Below, piece by piece: positions 9,400 to 18,867 of a stretch of 64,000 nt of DNA. Every line of letters begins with the position of its first letter. The first letter of the stretch is position 1. Source of the stretch: Bacteroidales bacterium UBA6851 (lineage in GTDB: Bacteria > Bacteroidota > Bacteroidia > Bacteroidales > UBA932); the NCBI GenBank assembly GCA_002451795.1, contig DKDJ01000006.1, forward strand, positions 62,001 to 126,000, read 5' to 3'. A program made the translations under genes and the position numbers. The notes under the pieces were generated by a model, which was given only the letters and a program-made list of their open reading frames with translations, was not told the DNA's origin and did not search any database.

Positions 9400-10384
9400 G
9401 GTATTCTGCAATCTGAACAGCATTGAGTGCGGCTCCCTTGCGGATCTGGTCACCAGAGAGCCAGAGGGTGATGCCGTTGTCTGAAGCTATATCCTTGCGA
9501 ATGCGCCCCACATAGATATCGTCTTTTCCGCCTGTAAAAAGAGGCATAGGATAAGTCTGAGTGGAAGGGTCATCCTGTACTGTGACACCAGGTGCAGCTT
9601 CAAGCGCATTTCTCACCTGCTCTACCTCAAGTGGCTTCTCTGTGCTGAACCACACTGCCTCAGAATGTGAACGCAAAGAGGATATCCGCACACAGGTAGC
9701 AGAGCATCTGACATCCGAGTGAAGTATCTTCCTGGTTTCATTGAACATCTTCATCTCCTCCTTGGTATAGTCGTTATCCGTAAAGACATCTATCTGAGGG
9801 ATAACGTTATATGCGAGTTGATATGCAAACTTGTTGACTGTCACCTCTTCTCCGTTCACTATCTGACGATATTGTTCCTGGAGTTCTGCCATAGCCTGAG
9901 CGCCCGCACCAGAAGCAGACTGGTAACTTGCCACATGAATATTGGTAATATGGGAGAGATCCTCTATTGGCTTAAGCACTACGACCATCATGATGGTCGT
10001 GCAGTTAGGGTTGGCGATAATACCCCTCGGACGCACAAGAGCATCGGAGGCGTTACACTCCGGCACCACAAGCGGCACATCCTTATCCATACGGAATGCA
10101 CTTGAGTTGTCAATCATCACAGCACCATATTTGGTAATAGTCTCCGCATATTCTTTCGACGTGGATGCTCCAGCCGAAACAAATGCATAGTCAACGCCCT
10201 TAAAGTCATCATTGTGCTGAAGAAGCTTCACTTCCAAATCTTTGCCTCTGAATCTATACTTGGTTCCGGCACTTCTCTCAGAGCCGAAAAGAAGCAGTTC
10301 ATCAACAGGAAAATTTCTTTCCTCAAGTACACGAAGGAACTCTTGTCCCACCGCACCGCTCGCACCTACAATTGCTGCTTTCAT
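9380..10384 (-). CDS. asd: Aspartate-semialdehyde dehydrogenase
   Basis: Reduces aspartyl phosphate to aspartate semialdehyde, the branch point to lysine, threonine and methionine. I take ATG at 10384 (MKAAIVGASGAVGQEF, 334 residues). The frame could open three codons earlier at a TTG, but the ATG gives the standard N-terminus. The nucleotide-binding GASGAVGQ is followed by the active-site Cys in NPNCTTIMM. It is the second gene of the thrA-asd operon, with only 11 nt after the thrA stop. Its 3' end overlaps the convergent PEP-synthase-like gene by 20 nt. Confidence 0.96.
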   Translation of the reverse strand: MKAAIVGASGAVGQEFLRVLEERNFPVDELLLFGSERSAGTKYRFRGKDLEVKLLQHNDDFKGVDYAFVSAGASTSKEYAETITKYGAVMIDNSSAFRMDKDVPLVVPECNASDALVRPRGIIANPNCTTIMMVVVLKPIEDLSHITNIHVASYQSASGAGAQAMAELQEQYRQIVNGEEVTVNKFAYQLAYNVIPQIDVFTDNDYTKEEMKMFNETRKILHSDVRCSATCVRISSLRSHSEAVWFSTEKPLEVEQVRNALEAAPGVTVQDDPSTQTYPMPLFTGGKDDIYVGRIRKDIASDNGITLWLSGDQIRKGAALNAVQIAEYLISKSE

Positions 10385-10395
10385 ATAAATCAATT

Positions 10396-12831
10396 TTAAA
10401 TATTTGCTATACTCATAATGTCGGCGAATACACCGGCCGCTGTCACACTTGCGCCTGCACCATAGCCCTGGATAAGCATCGGATGCTTGTTGTATCGCTC
10501 CGTGGTCAATGTAACAATATTATTGGAGCCATCGAGCACATAGAACGAGTGCATACTATCCACTGCTTTCAGGGACACCTTGCACTTTCCCTCGTCCATT
10601 TCAGCCACGAATCTCCAACGCTTATGTTCTTTCTCAAGTTCTTTGCGTTGTCTCTCGAATTCCGCATCAAGCGAAGGAAGTTTCTTCCAGAACTCATCCA
10701 TCGTACAATCAAAGAAGTCTGACGGAATGAAAAGACAAGCCTTCACATCCTCCTGATTAACTTTGTAACCAGCTTCCCTCGAAAGAATTACGAGTTTACG
10801 TATAACATCTTTACCAGAAAGGTCCACACGCGGATCCGGCTCAGAGAATCCCTGCTCCATCGCCATACGGACAGCCCGGCTGAAAGGAATCTCCTCAGAC
10901 AAAGTATTGAAAATAAAATTCAATGTTCCGCTCAAGACGGCTTCAAGTTTGAGAATACGGTCACCGCTATTGCAGAGGGCATTGATGGTATTAATGATAG
11001 GAAGCCCGGCACCTACATTGGTCTCAAAAAGAAATTTGACATTTCTACGAATTGCTGTTTCCTTCAATGTGCGATACATCTCGTAATCAGATGAAGCTGC
11101 AATCTTATTGGCAGCAACCACTGATACACCATGATTGAAGAGATCCTCGTAAAGGCCGGCAATATCTGCACTTGCGGTACAATCCACAAACACAGAATTG
11201 AATATATTCATAGACACAATTTTCTCTTTCAGCTTGGACGGGGTAATATCTTCACCTGCATCAAGTTCCTCACGCCAATGCCCAAGATCAATTCCCACGC
11301 GCGAGAATATAGCCTTCCTGCTGCGAGAGATTCCAACAATATTGATTTTCAGATTGCGCTCATGAATGAGCTTGTCTCGCTGCGCTTCAATCTGTTCGAT
11401 GAGTTGACCACCTACAGTGCCCACACCACAGATAAAGAGGTTGAGTTCCTGATACTCAGACAGGAAGAAACTATCATGAATGACATTCAGAGCCTTTCGC
11501 AGATTGTCCCGATCAATAATGAAAGATATATTGGTTTCTGCTGCACTCTGTGCACACGTCTTAACGCTGATTCCGCTCCTGCCGAGAGTACTGAAGAGCC
11601 TGCCGGCAATGCCAGCATGACGTTTCATATTCTCTCCGACAATGGCCACAGCCGCGAGTCCGTATTCGCATCTTATGGGATCTATTGACCCGGCCGATAT
11701 CTCCTGACTGAACGCATCACCAAGAACTCTATATGCCTTATCTGCATCTTTGCGGCTGACTCCAATGGAAATGCCTGTCTCAGAAGCAGCCTGAGATACG
11801 AGGAAAGCACTGATGCTTTCTGATGCGAGGGAAGAAAAAATCCTACTGTCAACACCCACGATTCCGACCATTGACGTTCCTGACAATGTTATCAGACAGA
11901 TGTCGTCTATAGATGAAATTCCCTTTATCATTCGTCCATTGTCTCTGCACTTGTCCTTAATCATGGTACCGGGTGCAGACGAATTGAACGTATTTTTTAT
12001 CAAGATGGGGATTTTTTTCCGGCAGACGGCATATAGGGTAGGGGGATAGACAACTTTTGCACCGAAGTTACATAATTCCATGGCCTCCTCGTAGTTCATC
12101 TCGTCTATCACATAAGAAGTCTTGATAATGCGAGGATCGGCAGTCATGAATCCGTCCACATCCGTCCATATCTCAAGTACCTCAGCGTCCAGTGCCGCAG
12201 CTATAAGGCTCGCTGTGAAATCGGACCCTCCACGGCCGAGATTCGTGATATCTCCCGTCTGTGCGTCAGTGGATATGAACCCAGGAACAATGGCGACTGC
12301 AGAAGCTTCGCCATAATCCCTGAATGTTTTCCGTATAAGCCTATAACTCAATTCGTTATCAGCAACATCGGTATTATGTGACCGCGTGGTCTTGATAAAG
12401 GAAAGCGAATCGTACACCTCAGCGCAAGGAAGCATCGAAGCCACAATACGCGAAGACATCCTCTCCCCGAAGCTAAGAATTTCGTCGTACACTTTCCTTG
12501 GCAGCACGCCAAGAAGGCTCACGCCCTCACATAAATTCTCAAGTCTGTTCAAAAGGCTGCTGAGCTCGGACTTCAAAGCGTCCCGACGATCCGGCTCAAC
12601 CACAACATCACACATATCAAAATGTCGAGCCCTTATATCATCAATTTCACTCCTGAAGGACAAATCTCCCTTTTCTGCCAACGCAGATATGGCAACAAGC
12701 CTATCAGTAATGCCACCCAATGCCGAAACTACAACAATAGAAGGAGTATCACATGAGCAGACTATGGATTTTACCTTCAAAATGCTTTCGGGGGTACCAA
12801 CTGAAGTACCTCCAAATTTTATAATTTTCAT
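10396..12831 (-). CDS. thrA: Bifunctional aspartokinase / homoserine dehydrogenase
   Basis: Fused enzyme with an N-terminal aspartokinase (KFGGTSVG at the start, GRGGSDFTASL mid-domain), central ACT regulatory domains (about residues 310-450) and a C-terminal homoserine dehydrogenase starting at the NAD-binding GVGTVGGQL. It commits aspartate to threonine/methionine and is normally feedback-inhibited by threonine through the ACT domains. I choose ATG at 12831 (MKIIKFGG, 811 residues) over a TTG four codons upstream, because aspartokinases begin almost directly with the KFGG strand. It heads the operon with asd. Confidence 0.96.
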   Translation of the reverse strand: MKIIKFGGTSVGTPESILKVKSIVCSCDTPSIVVVSALGGITDRLVAISALAEKGDLSFRSEIDDIRARHFDMCDVVVEPDRRDALKSELSSLLNRLENLCEGVSLLGVLPRKVYDEILSFGERMSSRIVASMLPCAEVYDSLSFIKTTRSHNTDVADNELSYRLIRKTFRDYGEASAVAIVPGFISTDAQTGDITNLGRGGSDFTASLIAAALDAEVLEIWTDVDGFMTADPRIIKTSYVIDEMNYEEAMELCNFGAKVVYPPTLYAVCRKKIPILIKNTFNSSAPGTMIKDKCRDNGRMIKGISSIDDICLITLSGTSMVGIVGVDSRIFSSLASESISAFLVSQAASETGISIGVSRKDADKAYRVLGDAFSQEISAGSIDPIRCEYGLAAVAIVGENMKRHAGIAGRLFSTLGRSGISVKTCAQSAAETNISFIIDRDNLRKALNVIHDSFFLSEYQELNLFICGVGTVGGQLIEQIEAQRDKLIHERNLKINIVGISRSRKAIFSRVGIDLGHWREELDAGEDITPSKLKEKIVSMNIFNSVFVDCTASADIAGLYEDLFNHGVSVVAANKIAASSDYEMYRTLKETAIRRNVKFLFETNVGAGLPIINTINALCNSGDRILKLEAVLSGTLNFIFNTLSEEIPFSRAVRMAMEQGFSEPDPRVDLSGKDVIRKLVILSREAGYKVNQEDVKACLFIPSDFFDCTMDEFWKKLPSLDAEFERQRKELEKEHKRWRFVAEMDEGKCKVSLKAVDSMHSFYVLDGSNNIVTLTTERYNKHPMLIQGYGAGASVTAAGVFADIMSIANI

Positions 12832-12859
12832 ACCTGACTTCAAAACATGGTTAGAAAGC

Positions 12860-12867
12860 CAAATTTA
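12860..12867 (-). promoter_or_regulatory. Promoter -7 element of thrA-asd
   Basis: TAAATTTG on the minus strand matches TAnnTTTG and lies 28 nt before the thrA ATG. I see no good TTTG 19 nt further upstream, so it is a half-match. No leader peptide rich in Thr or Ile is visible between it and thrA. Confidence 0.5.
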
Positions 12868-12988
12868 TTAAAAAATTTGTTTTTATCATAATAAAAGCCG
12901 AAATTAGACGCCAAATAGGTCTTTCGACCGGTCAGTAGTGTGAATTATACAAGCATAGCAACAATATTGAAAAACAATTTATTTAATT

Positions 12989-14026
12989 ATGCAGAAGATA
13001 GACTGGAGCAACTTGTCTTTCAAGTATAGACAGACAAATGCCATTATCGTAAGCAAGTACAAGGATGGACAGTGGTCCACTCCCGAGATCTCCAGGGATT
13101 TTGACTTTCACTTCAACGCTTTTTCAGGCGTATTCCATTATGGGAATTCCTGTTTTGAAGGGCTGAAAGCCTTTCGTGGCGCTGACGGAAAGGTGCGAAT
13201 ATTCCGGCCTGACGAAAACGCGAAGAGAATCCGCAAGAGTGCTGAAAGACTTGGCATGGCTGCTCCTCCAGAGGAGATGTTTATCAGGATGTGCCAGATG
13301 TGCGTAAAGGAGAATATTGATTTTCTCCCGCCATACGGCTACAATGCATCCATGTACTTAAGACCGGTGATAGAAGGTACCAATCCGCAGATCAATATCT
13401 GTCCTTCAGAAGAAGTAATATTTGCAGTGATGTGCCTTCCAGTAGGGAACTACTCCAAAGCTGCTAGCCTATGCCCGGTAGATGCCGTAATATCAAGAGA
13501 CTATGATAGAGCGGCACCTAATGGAACAGGATGTTTCAAGATAGCAGCCAATTACGCCATGTCGCTCTATCCTTACACCATGGCGCATAAGCTCGGATAT
13601 ACAGAGTTATTGTTCCTTGATCCGGCCACCAAATCTTGCGTGGATGAATTCGGATCATCAAATTTCATAGGCATCAAGGGCAACACATACGTCACACCTC
13701 TTTCTAAGAGTGTACTCCCTTCCATTACCAACAAAAGCCTCCGCACGCTTGCAGAAGATATAGGAATGAAGGTCGAGATGAGGAGTGTTCCAGTCGAAGA
13801 AATCGCAGAATTTGACGAAATAGATGCTTGTGGTACGGCAGTAGTCATCACTCCTATCAAGAGCATCACAGACAAACCCAGACTTGAAGGAAAAGAGATA
13901 ACAAAGAAATATCAGATGCCATCAATGGAAAAATGCGGCAGAGCCAGTCTTAAACTCTATGGGCTCATAAGAGGCATCCAAAACGGTGAGGAGCAGGATA
14001 TACACGAATGGTGTTTTGAACTATAA
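12989..14026 (+). CDS. ilvE: Branched-chain amino acid aminotransferase
   Basis: PLP fold-type IV aminotransferase for the last step of Leu, Ile and Val synthesis, 345 residues. The N-terminal part carries the family's FHYGNSCFEGLKAFR segment. The PLP Lys is in GTGCFKIAANYAMS, and the FGSSNFIGIKG segment follows. It is the first gene of a five-gene run (ilvE-metX-lysC-lysA-MATE) and is divergent from thrA. I found no strong TAnnTTTG element directly upstream, so its promoter is unclear. Confidence 0.95.
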   Translation: MQKIDWSNLSFKYRQTNAIIVSKYKDGQWSTPEISRDFDFHFNAFSGVFHYGNSCFEGLKAFRGADGKVRIFRPDENAKRIRKSAERLGMAAPPEEMFIRMCQMCVKENIDFLPPYGYNASMYLRPVIEGTNPQINICPSEEVIFAVMCLPVGNYSKAASLCPVDAVISRDYDRAAPNGTGCFKIAANYAMSLYPYTMAHKLGYTELLFLDPATKSCVDEFGSSNFIGIKGNTYVTPLSKSVLPSITNKSLRTLAEDIGMKVEMRSVPVEEIAEFDEIDACGTAVVITPIKSITDKPRLEGKEITKKYQMPSMEKCGRASLKLYGLIRGIQNGEEQDIHEWCFEL

Positions 14027-14028
14027 TT

Positions 14029-15057
14029 ATGAAATTCAATAAATTGCATATAAAAGACGGGTTCGTCTTCGAGAGTGGGGAAAGAATCCCAGAGATGGAC
14101 CTCGTATATCATACTTCAGACAGGGATTATAAACCCGGGGACAAAGTACTATGGATATGCCATGCCCTCACTGCCAATTCCAACCCAGAGGAGTGGTGGG
14201 CACAAATGGTTGGGAACGGACGACTTTTTGACCCAGACCTTTACTATATTGTGTGTGTGAACATGCTCTGCTCTCCCTACGGTTCAAGCGGTCCAGCTTC
14301 TATCAATCCTACTACCGGGAAACCATATCTCATGACATTTCCACAAGTCACAGTAAGGGATATTGTCAATGCTAATATTCTAGTACGCAAGCATTTAGGA
14401 ATAGATCAAATCGACTTGATGGTAGGTCCTTCCATCGGAGGTTTCCAGGCTCTCGAATGGGTCATCATGGAACCTGACGTTGTCAAAGAAGCGGTTTTTC
14501 TTGCCACTGCGACAAGAGTTACCCCATTCATGACAGCGCTTAACGAATCCCAGCGGATGGCTCTCCTCGCAGACCCGACATTTACCGAAGCCAAGAACCT
14601 CGATGGTGGGAAGAAAGGCTTGTCATGTGCACGCTCCATAGCATTGATCTCATATCGCACATTCGACGGTTACAACTTCACCCAGTCAGAAGATGATGAA
14701 GACTGCATGTTTGCAGACAAGGCAGCGTCATACCAGAGGTATCAAGGCAAGAAGCTTTCAGATCGCTTCGATGCATATAGTTACTGGTATCTAACCAAGA
14801 CTCTCGACAGCATGAATGTCGGACGCGGACGTGGCGGAGTGGACAATGCACTTTCCACCATCAAGTCATCATGTCATGTCATCAGTATTGACAGTGATGT
14901 ACTTTTCCCGCCCAAACACGGCAAAGCCACTGCGGTAGCTTTGGGAAAAGCCCGGTATCACGAGTTGTCATCGCTCTACGGTCATGACGGATTCCTTATA
15001 GAAAACGAGCATCTCTGCCATATTCTGAGACCTGTGGTAGACAAGGCATTATCATAA
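14029..15057 (+). CDS. metX: Homoserine O-acetyltransferase family enzyme (MetX type)
   Basis: Alpha/beta-hydrolase-fold acyltransferase that activates homoserine for methionine synthesis, 342 residues. The nucleophile elbow is GPSIGGFQALEW, with the Asp in IDSDVLFPP and the His in GHDGFL completing the triad. HALTAN early in the chain supplies the oxyanion region. It starts 2 nt after the ilvE stop. Acyl-donor choice (acetyl or succinyl CoA) cannot be settled from inspection, but this fold is usually acetyl-specific. Confidence 0.92.
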   Translation: MKFNKLHIKDGFVFESGERIPEMDLVYHTSDRDYKPGDKVLWICHALTANSNPEEWWAQMVGNGRLFDPDLYYIVCVNMLCSPYGSSGPASINPTTGKPYLMTFPQVTVRDIVNANILVRKHLGIDQIDLMVGPSIGGFQALEWVIMEPDVVKEAVFLATATRVTPFMTALNESQRMALLADPTFTEAKNLDGGKKGLSCARSIALISYRTFDGYNFTQSEDDEDCMFADKAASYQRYQGKKLSDRFDAYSYWYLTKTLDSMNVGRGRGGVDNALSTIKSSCHVISIDSDVLFPPKHGKATAVALGKARYHELSSLYGHDGFLIENEHLCHILRPVVDKALS

Positions 15058-15069
15058 AAAGAAAGCATT

Positions 15070-16395
15070 ATGAAAGTCATGAAATTTGGCGGCACGTCAG
15101 TCGGCTCGCCAGAGAGGATAAAGAATGTGGCAGGTCTGATTACTGCCGAGAAAGGTAATTTTGTGGTGCTATCTGCAATGTCAGGTACCACAAACAGTCT
15201 CGTGGAAATAGCAGACTACCTATACAATAAAAATGCTGATGGTGCTAACGAAACCATATCCAAGCTAGAAAGCAAATACGCCGGCGTGGTATCAGAACTA
15301 TACTCTTCCAAAGAGTTCCGCGCCCAAGCTACAGAATATGTAAGTGGAGTATTTGACTATCTCAAATCATTTACCAAGTCCCTTTTCACTCAGACAGAAG
15401 AGAAACTTATCGTAGCACAGGGAGAGCTCTTGTCCACGCACTTGATGTACTATTATCTTACTGAGAAAGGATACCGGCCAGTTCTTCTAAACGCTCTCGA
15501 TTTCATGAAGACCGATGCACAAGGGGAACCGGACAGTGAGTACATAAGCACAAAGCTGCACGAGGCACTCAAAGGAAGGGAAGATGCAGACCTTTATCTC
15601 ACACAAGGATTCATCTGCCGTAACCTTCATGGCGAGGTGGATAACCTTCTCAGGGGCGGCTCGGACTACACTGCATCACTTGTGGGAGCAGCCCTTGGAG
15701 TAGAAGAGATTCAGATCTGGACCGACATTGATGGCATGCACAACAACGATCCGAGAGTAGTGGAAGGTACCACAGCCGTACGCCACCTCCACTTTGATGA
15801 GGCGGCCGAACTTGGATACTTCGGTGCCAAGATTCTGCATCCGACGTGTATTCAGCCAGCCAGATATGCCAACATTCCAGTACGCCTGCTCAACACTCTC
15901 GACCCCCAGGCACCAGGAACCATCATCAACAATATCAAGGATTGTGGAAGCATCAAGGCCATAGCCGCCAAGGACAATATTACGGCTATCCGCATCAAAT
16001 CATCCAGAATGCTTCTCGCTCATGGTTTCCTCCGTAAGGTGTTTGAAATATTTGAGAGTTACCAGACATCCATCGACATGATATGCACTTCCGAGGTTGG
16101 AGTGTCTATGTCAATAGACAACACCTTACATCTCAACGAGATAGTGCACGACCTCAAGAAATATGGCACTGTTAGTGTGGACCTTGATATGTGCATTGTA
16201 TGTGTCGTCGGAGACATGGACTGGGAGAACGTAGGATTTGAGACCCGTGCCATGGAGGCCATGAAAGATATTCCAGTAAGAATGATTTCTTATGGCGGAA
16301 GCAACAACAACATCTCGTTCCTCGTCCGCGGTGAGGACAAGGGAAAAACACTACGCTCATTGAGCAAATGCCTATTCGAGAATGCTGAAAGGTAA
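15070..16395 (+). CDS. lysC: Monofunctional aspartokinase
   Basis: Second aspartokinase in this window, 441 residues, without a homoserine dehydrogenase domain. It has KFGGTSVGSPERI at the N-terminus, RGGSDYTASLVGAAL in the catalytic domain and two C-terminal ACT modules (from about residue 300). Its position directly before lysA, with a 14-nt overlap, points to a lysine-branch isozyme, as opposed to the ThrA fusion that feeds threonine. The gene begins 12 nt after metX. Confidence 0.95.
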   Translation: MKVMKFGGTSVGSPERIKNVAGLITAEKGNFVVLSAMSGTTNSLVEIADYLYNKNADGANETISKLESKYAGVVSELYSSKEFRAQATEYVSGVFDYLKSFTKSLFTQTEEKLIVAQGELLSTHLMYYYLTEKGYRPVLLNALDFMKTDAQGEPDSEYISTKLHEALKGREDADLYLTQGFICRNLHGEVDNLLRGGSDYTASLVGAALGVEEIQIWTDIDGMHNNDPRVVEGTTAVRHLHFDEAAELGYFGAKILHPTCIQPARYANIPVRLLNTLDPQAPGTIINNIKDCGSIKAIAAKDNITAIRIKSSRMLLAHGFLRKVFEIFESYQTSIDMICTSEVGVSMSIDNTLHLNEIVHDLKKYGTVSVDLDMCIVCVVGDMDWENVGFETRAMEAMKDIPVRMISYGGSNNNISFLVRGEDKGKTLRSLSKCLFENAER

Positions 16396-17536
16396 TTTTC
16401 CGATAGAACGGTTCAACGCTCAGAGGACTCCGTTCTACTATTACGATCTCAAACTTCTAAGACGCACCCTTGACACAGTGTGCGAGTGCTCGGCCATAGT
16501 GCCAAAGGCTCACGTTCACTATGCTGTGAAGGCCAACTTCAACCCTCGCATACTCAAAGAGATAGCAGCAAGAGGACTAGGAGCAGACTGCGTAAGCGGT
16601 GGGGAAATCAAGGCCTCGGTTGAAGCCGGATTCCAGCCATCAGACATAGTATACGCAGGGGTGGGGAAGAGCGACTGGGAAATTGAATATGCACTAGAGA
16701 TAGGTATATGCAGATTCAATGTGGAGTCAGCAGCAGAACTTCTGGTTATAAACGATATAGCAGGAAGAATGGGCAAGACCGCCCCGATTAGCCTTCGCGT
16801 CAACCCGGACATCGGAGCTCATACCCATGCCAATATCACTACCGGACTTGCAGAGAACAAGTTTGGAATCAACTACGAGCAGCTTGAGGACGTGCTCCGG
16901 CTTGCAATATCCCTTGAGCATATCAAGTTCGAGGGCCTTCATTTCCATATAGGCTCGCAGATACTTGACATGATGGATTTCGTTGCTCTTTGTAACCGCG
17001 TCAATACTCTCACCTCAGACCTTCGCAAGAAAGGCCTTCCAGTGGGGGACATCAACGTGGGTGGGGGGCTTGGCATCAATTACCAGCATCCCAATCACCT
17101 TGATATCGCTGATTTTAAGGCCTACTTCACCACCTTCCGCAAGCATCTTAGGCTTCCCGAAGGTACACCTATTCATTTTGAGCTTGGAAGGAGCATTGTA
17201 GCTCCATGCGGCTCACTCATCTCTAAAGTCTTGTATGTCAAGAAAGGCACGACACGCCAGTTTGCCATAATAGACGCCAGCATGACAGAGCTTATTCGTC
17301 CTGCCCTGTACAAAGCATATCACAGGATAGAGAACATATCCTCTGACGAGACGGAAGAAGTATATGATATTGTGGGGCCCGTCTGCGAAAGCTCTGACGT
17401 ATTTCTAAAAGGGACGTCCATTGACAGATGCCATAGAGGAGATTTGATAGCGATTCGCAGTGCCGGTGCCTATGGCGAGTCCATGTCATCAGGATATAAC
17501 TGCCGTCCTTTACCACCATCAGTATTCAGCGAATGA
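16382..17536 (+). CDS. lysA: Diaminopimelate decarboxylase
   Basis: Final step of lysine synthesis: PLP-dependent decarboxylation of meso-diaminopimelate, 384 residues. The PLP Lys is residue 50 in HYAVKANFN. The phosphate-binding GGGLGINY and the Cys-containing substrate loop CESSDVFLKG (second barrel domain) are both present. It overlaps lysC by 14 nt upstream and the MATE gene by 4 nt (ATGA) downstream, so the three are translationally coupled. Confidence 0.96.
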   Translation: MLKGNFPIERFNAQRTPFYYYDLKLLRRTLDTVCECSAIVPKAHVHYAVKANFNPRILKEIAARGLGADCVSGGEIKASVEAGFQPSDIVYAGVGKSDWEIEYALEIGICRFNVESAAELLVINDIAGRMGKTAPISLRVNPDIGAHTHANITTGLAENKFGINYEQLEDVLRLAISLEHIKFEGLHFHIGSQILDMMDFVALCNRVNTLTSDLRKKGLPVGDINVGGGLGINYQHPNHLDIADFKAYFTTFRKHLRLPEGTPIHFELGRSIVAPCGSLISKVLYVKKGTTRQFAIIDASMTELIRPALYKAYHRIENISSDETEEVYDIVGPVCESSDVFLKGTSIDRCHRGDLIAIRSAGAYGESMSSGYNCRPLPPSVFSE

Positions 17537-18867
17537 AAGTAGAACTTCGCGGACATTACGGATACAAGAGGCTACTGATATCATCACTGCCAAGCATGGC
17601 CATGATGATAGTCGGAAGTCTGTATAGTATCGTGGACGGACTTTTCGTGTCCAACTGTGTGGGAGTCACGCCATTTGCCGGACTCAACATAGCATGGCCA
17701 GCCATTATGGTCGTAGGCTCGCTTGGGCTAATGGTGGGGACAGGCGGCAGCGCCATCGTATCAAGGATGCTCGGACAAAGGGATCTCGACAAGGCATGCA
17801 GCACATTCACATCTCTGATTGCCTTCACGGTCCTGCTTGCTGTGGGATTCGGCATACCCATGTTTGCACTGATGCCAAGAATCGTCGCAATGCTCGGAGC
17901 AGAAGGAGAGGAACTCATATACAATGCCACCCTGTACGGACGCGTATTTGCCGTCGGAATGCCTGCTTTCATGCTCCAGATGGCTTTTCAGCCTTTCTTT
18001 ATGGCAGCCGAAAAGCCACAACTCGGCACCAAACTGTCCATAGCTTGCGGAGTGACCAACATGGCTCTTGACGCATTGTTCATAGTTGTGTTCAAGATGG
18101 GCCTGTTGGGAGCAGCACTCGCTTCTATCATAGCGTGTTGCGTAGGTGGCTTTTTCCCACTTTGGTACTTCCTGAGAAGAAGGGACGAAGGACAACTCAG
18201 GCTGACAGAAATCAAGTTCGAGAAACGCACTCTTGTATATACATGCACAAACGGCAGTTCTGAATATATCGGCAACATAGCATTCAGCCTTGTGAGCATG
18301 TGCTATAACCTCCAGCTCATGCGTTTCTATGGCGAGGCAGGAGTAGCGGCATACTCCGTCATCATGTATATCGGATATATTTTTGCCGCGGTTCTCATGG
18401 GTTATAACCTCACAGTATCACCAGTAGTGGCTTATAATTACGGTGCGGACAACAAGGTTGAACTTCACAGCCTCCTGAACAAGAGTTTCCGCCTACTCCT
18501 CGTACTCGGATTGCTGCTCACAACCACAGCGGAACTCACAGCCGGACCCGCAGCACGTATTTTCGTGGGTTATGATGCAGACATGGTGACACTGACCATA
18601 CGAGCAGAGCGCATTTATATGCTGAGTTTTCTAATCTCAGGTCTCAACTTGTTTACATCAGCATGGTTTACAGGGCTTGGTAACGGGCTGATATCCGCAG
18701 CACTGGCATTCTCACGCTCAATAATCTTTGAAATGGGCTGTGTATTTCTGCTTCCCGCCATCTTCGGAGCAGAAGGAATATGGTATTCTGTCATCATCGC
18801 TGAAGCCTGCTCACTGATAATGTGCATCATGATGATAGCACGCTTCAGAAACAAGTACGGATATTAG
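17533..18867 (+). CDS. MATE family efflux transporter
   Basis: Multidrug/toxin-extrusion family membrane protein, 444 residues, with about twelve hydrophobic segments in two similar halves. Typical motifs are SLPSMAMMIVGSLYSIVDGL near the start and GTGGSAIVSRMLG. The start overlaps the lysA stop as ATGA, so it is expressed with the lysine genes. Being last in an amino acid biosynthetic operon, it may export an amino acid or intermediate, but the family mostly exports drugs or organic cations. Its end overlaps the convergent nadE by 4 nt. Confidence 0.9.
   Translation: MKVELRGHYGYKRLLISSLPSMAMMIVGSLYSIVDGLFVSNCVGVTPFAGLNIAWPAIMVVGSLGLMVGTGGSAIVSRMLGQRDLDKACSTFTSLIAFTVLLAVGFGIPMFALMPRIVAMLGAEGEELIYNATLYGRVFAVGMPAFMLQMAFQPFFMAAEKPQLGTKLSIACGVTNMALDALFIVVFKMGLLGAALASIIACCVGGFFPLWYFLRRRDEGQLRLTEIKFEKRTLVYTCTNGSSEYIGNIAFSLVSMCYNLQLMRFYGEAGVAAYSVIMYIGYIFAAVLMGYNLTVSPVVAYNYGADNKVELHSLLNKSFRLLLVLGLLLTTTAELTAGPAARIFVGYDADMVTLTIRAERIYMLSFLISGLNLFTSAWFTGLGNGLISAALAFSRSIIFEMGCVFLLPAIFGAEGIWYSVIIAEACSLIMCIMMIARFRNKYGY

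Noticed and set aside
11131..11688. 185-residue plus-strand frame opposite thrA
   Set aside because: Antisense to the homoserine dehydrogenase domain; no recognisable motif.
12918..12929. GGTC-TTTC-GACC hairpin between thrA and ilvE as an attenuator
   Set aside because: Only four base pairs, no T run, and it lies upstream of the thrA promoter element, so it is not in that transcript.
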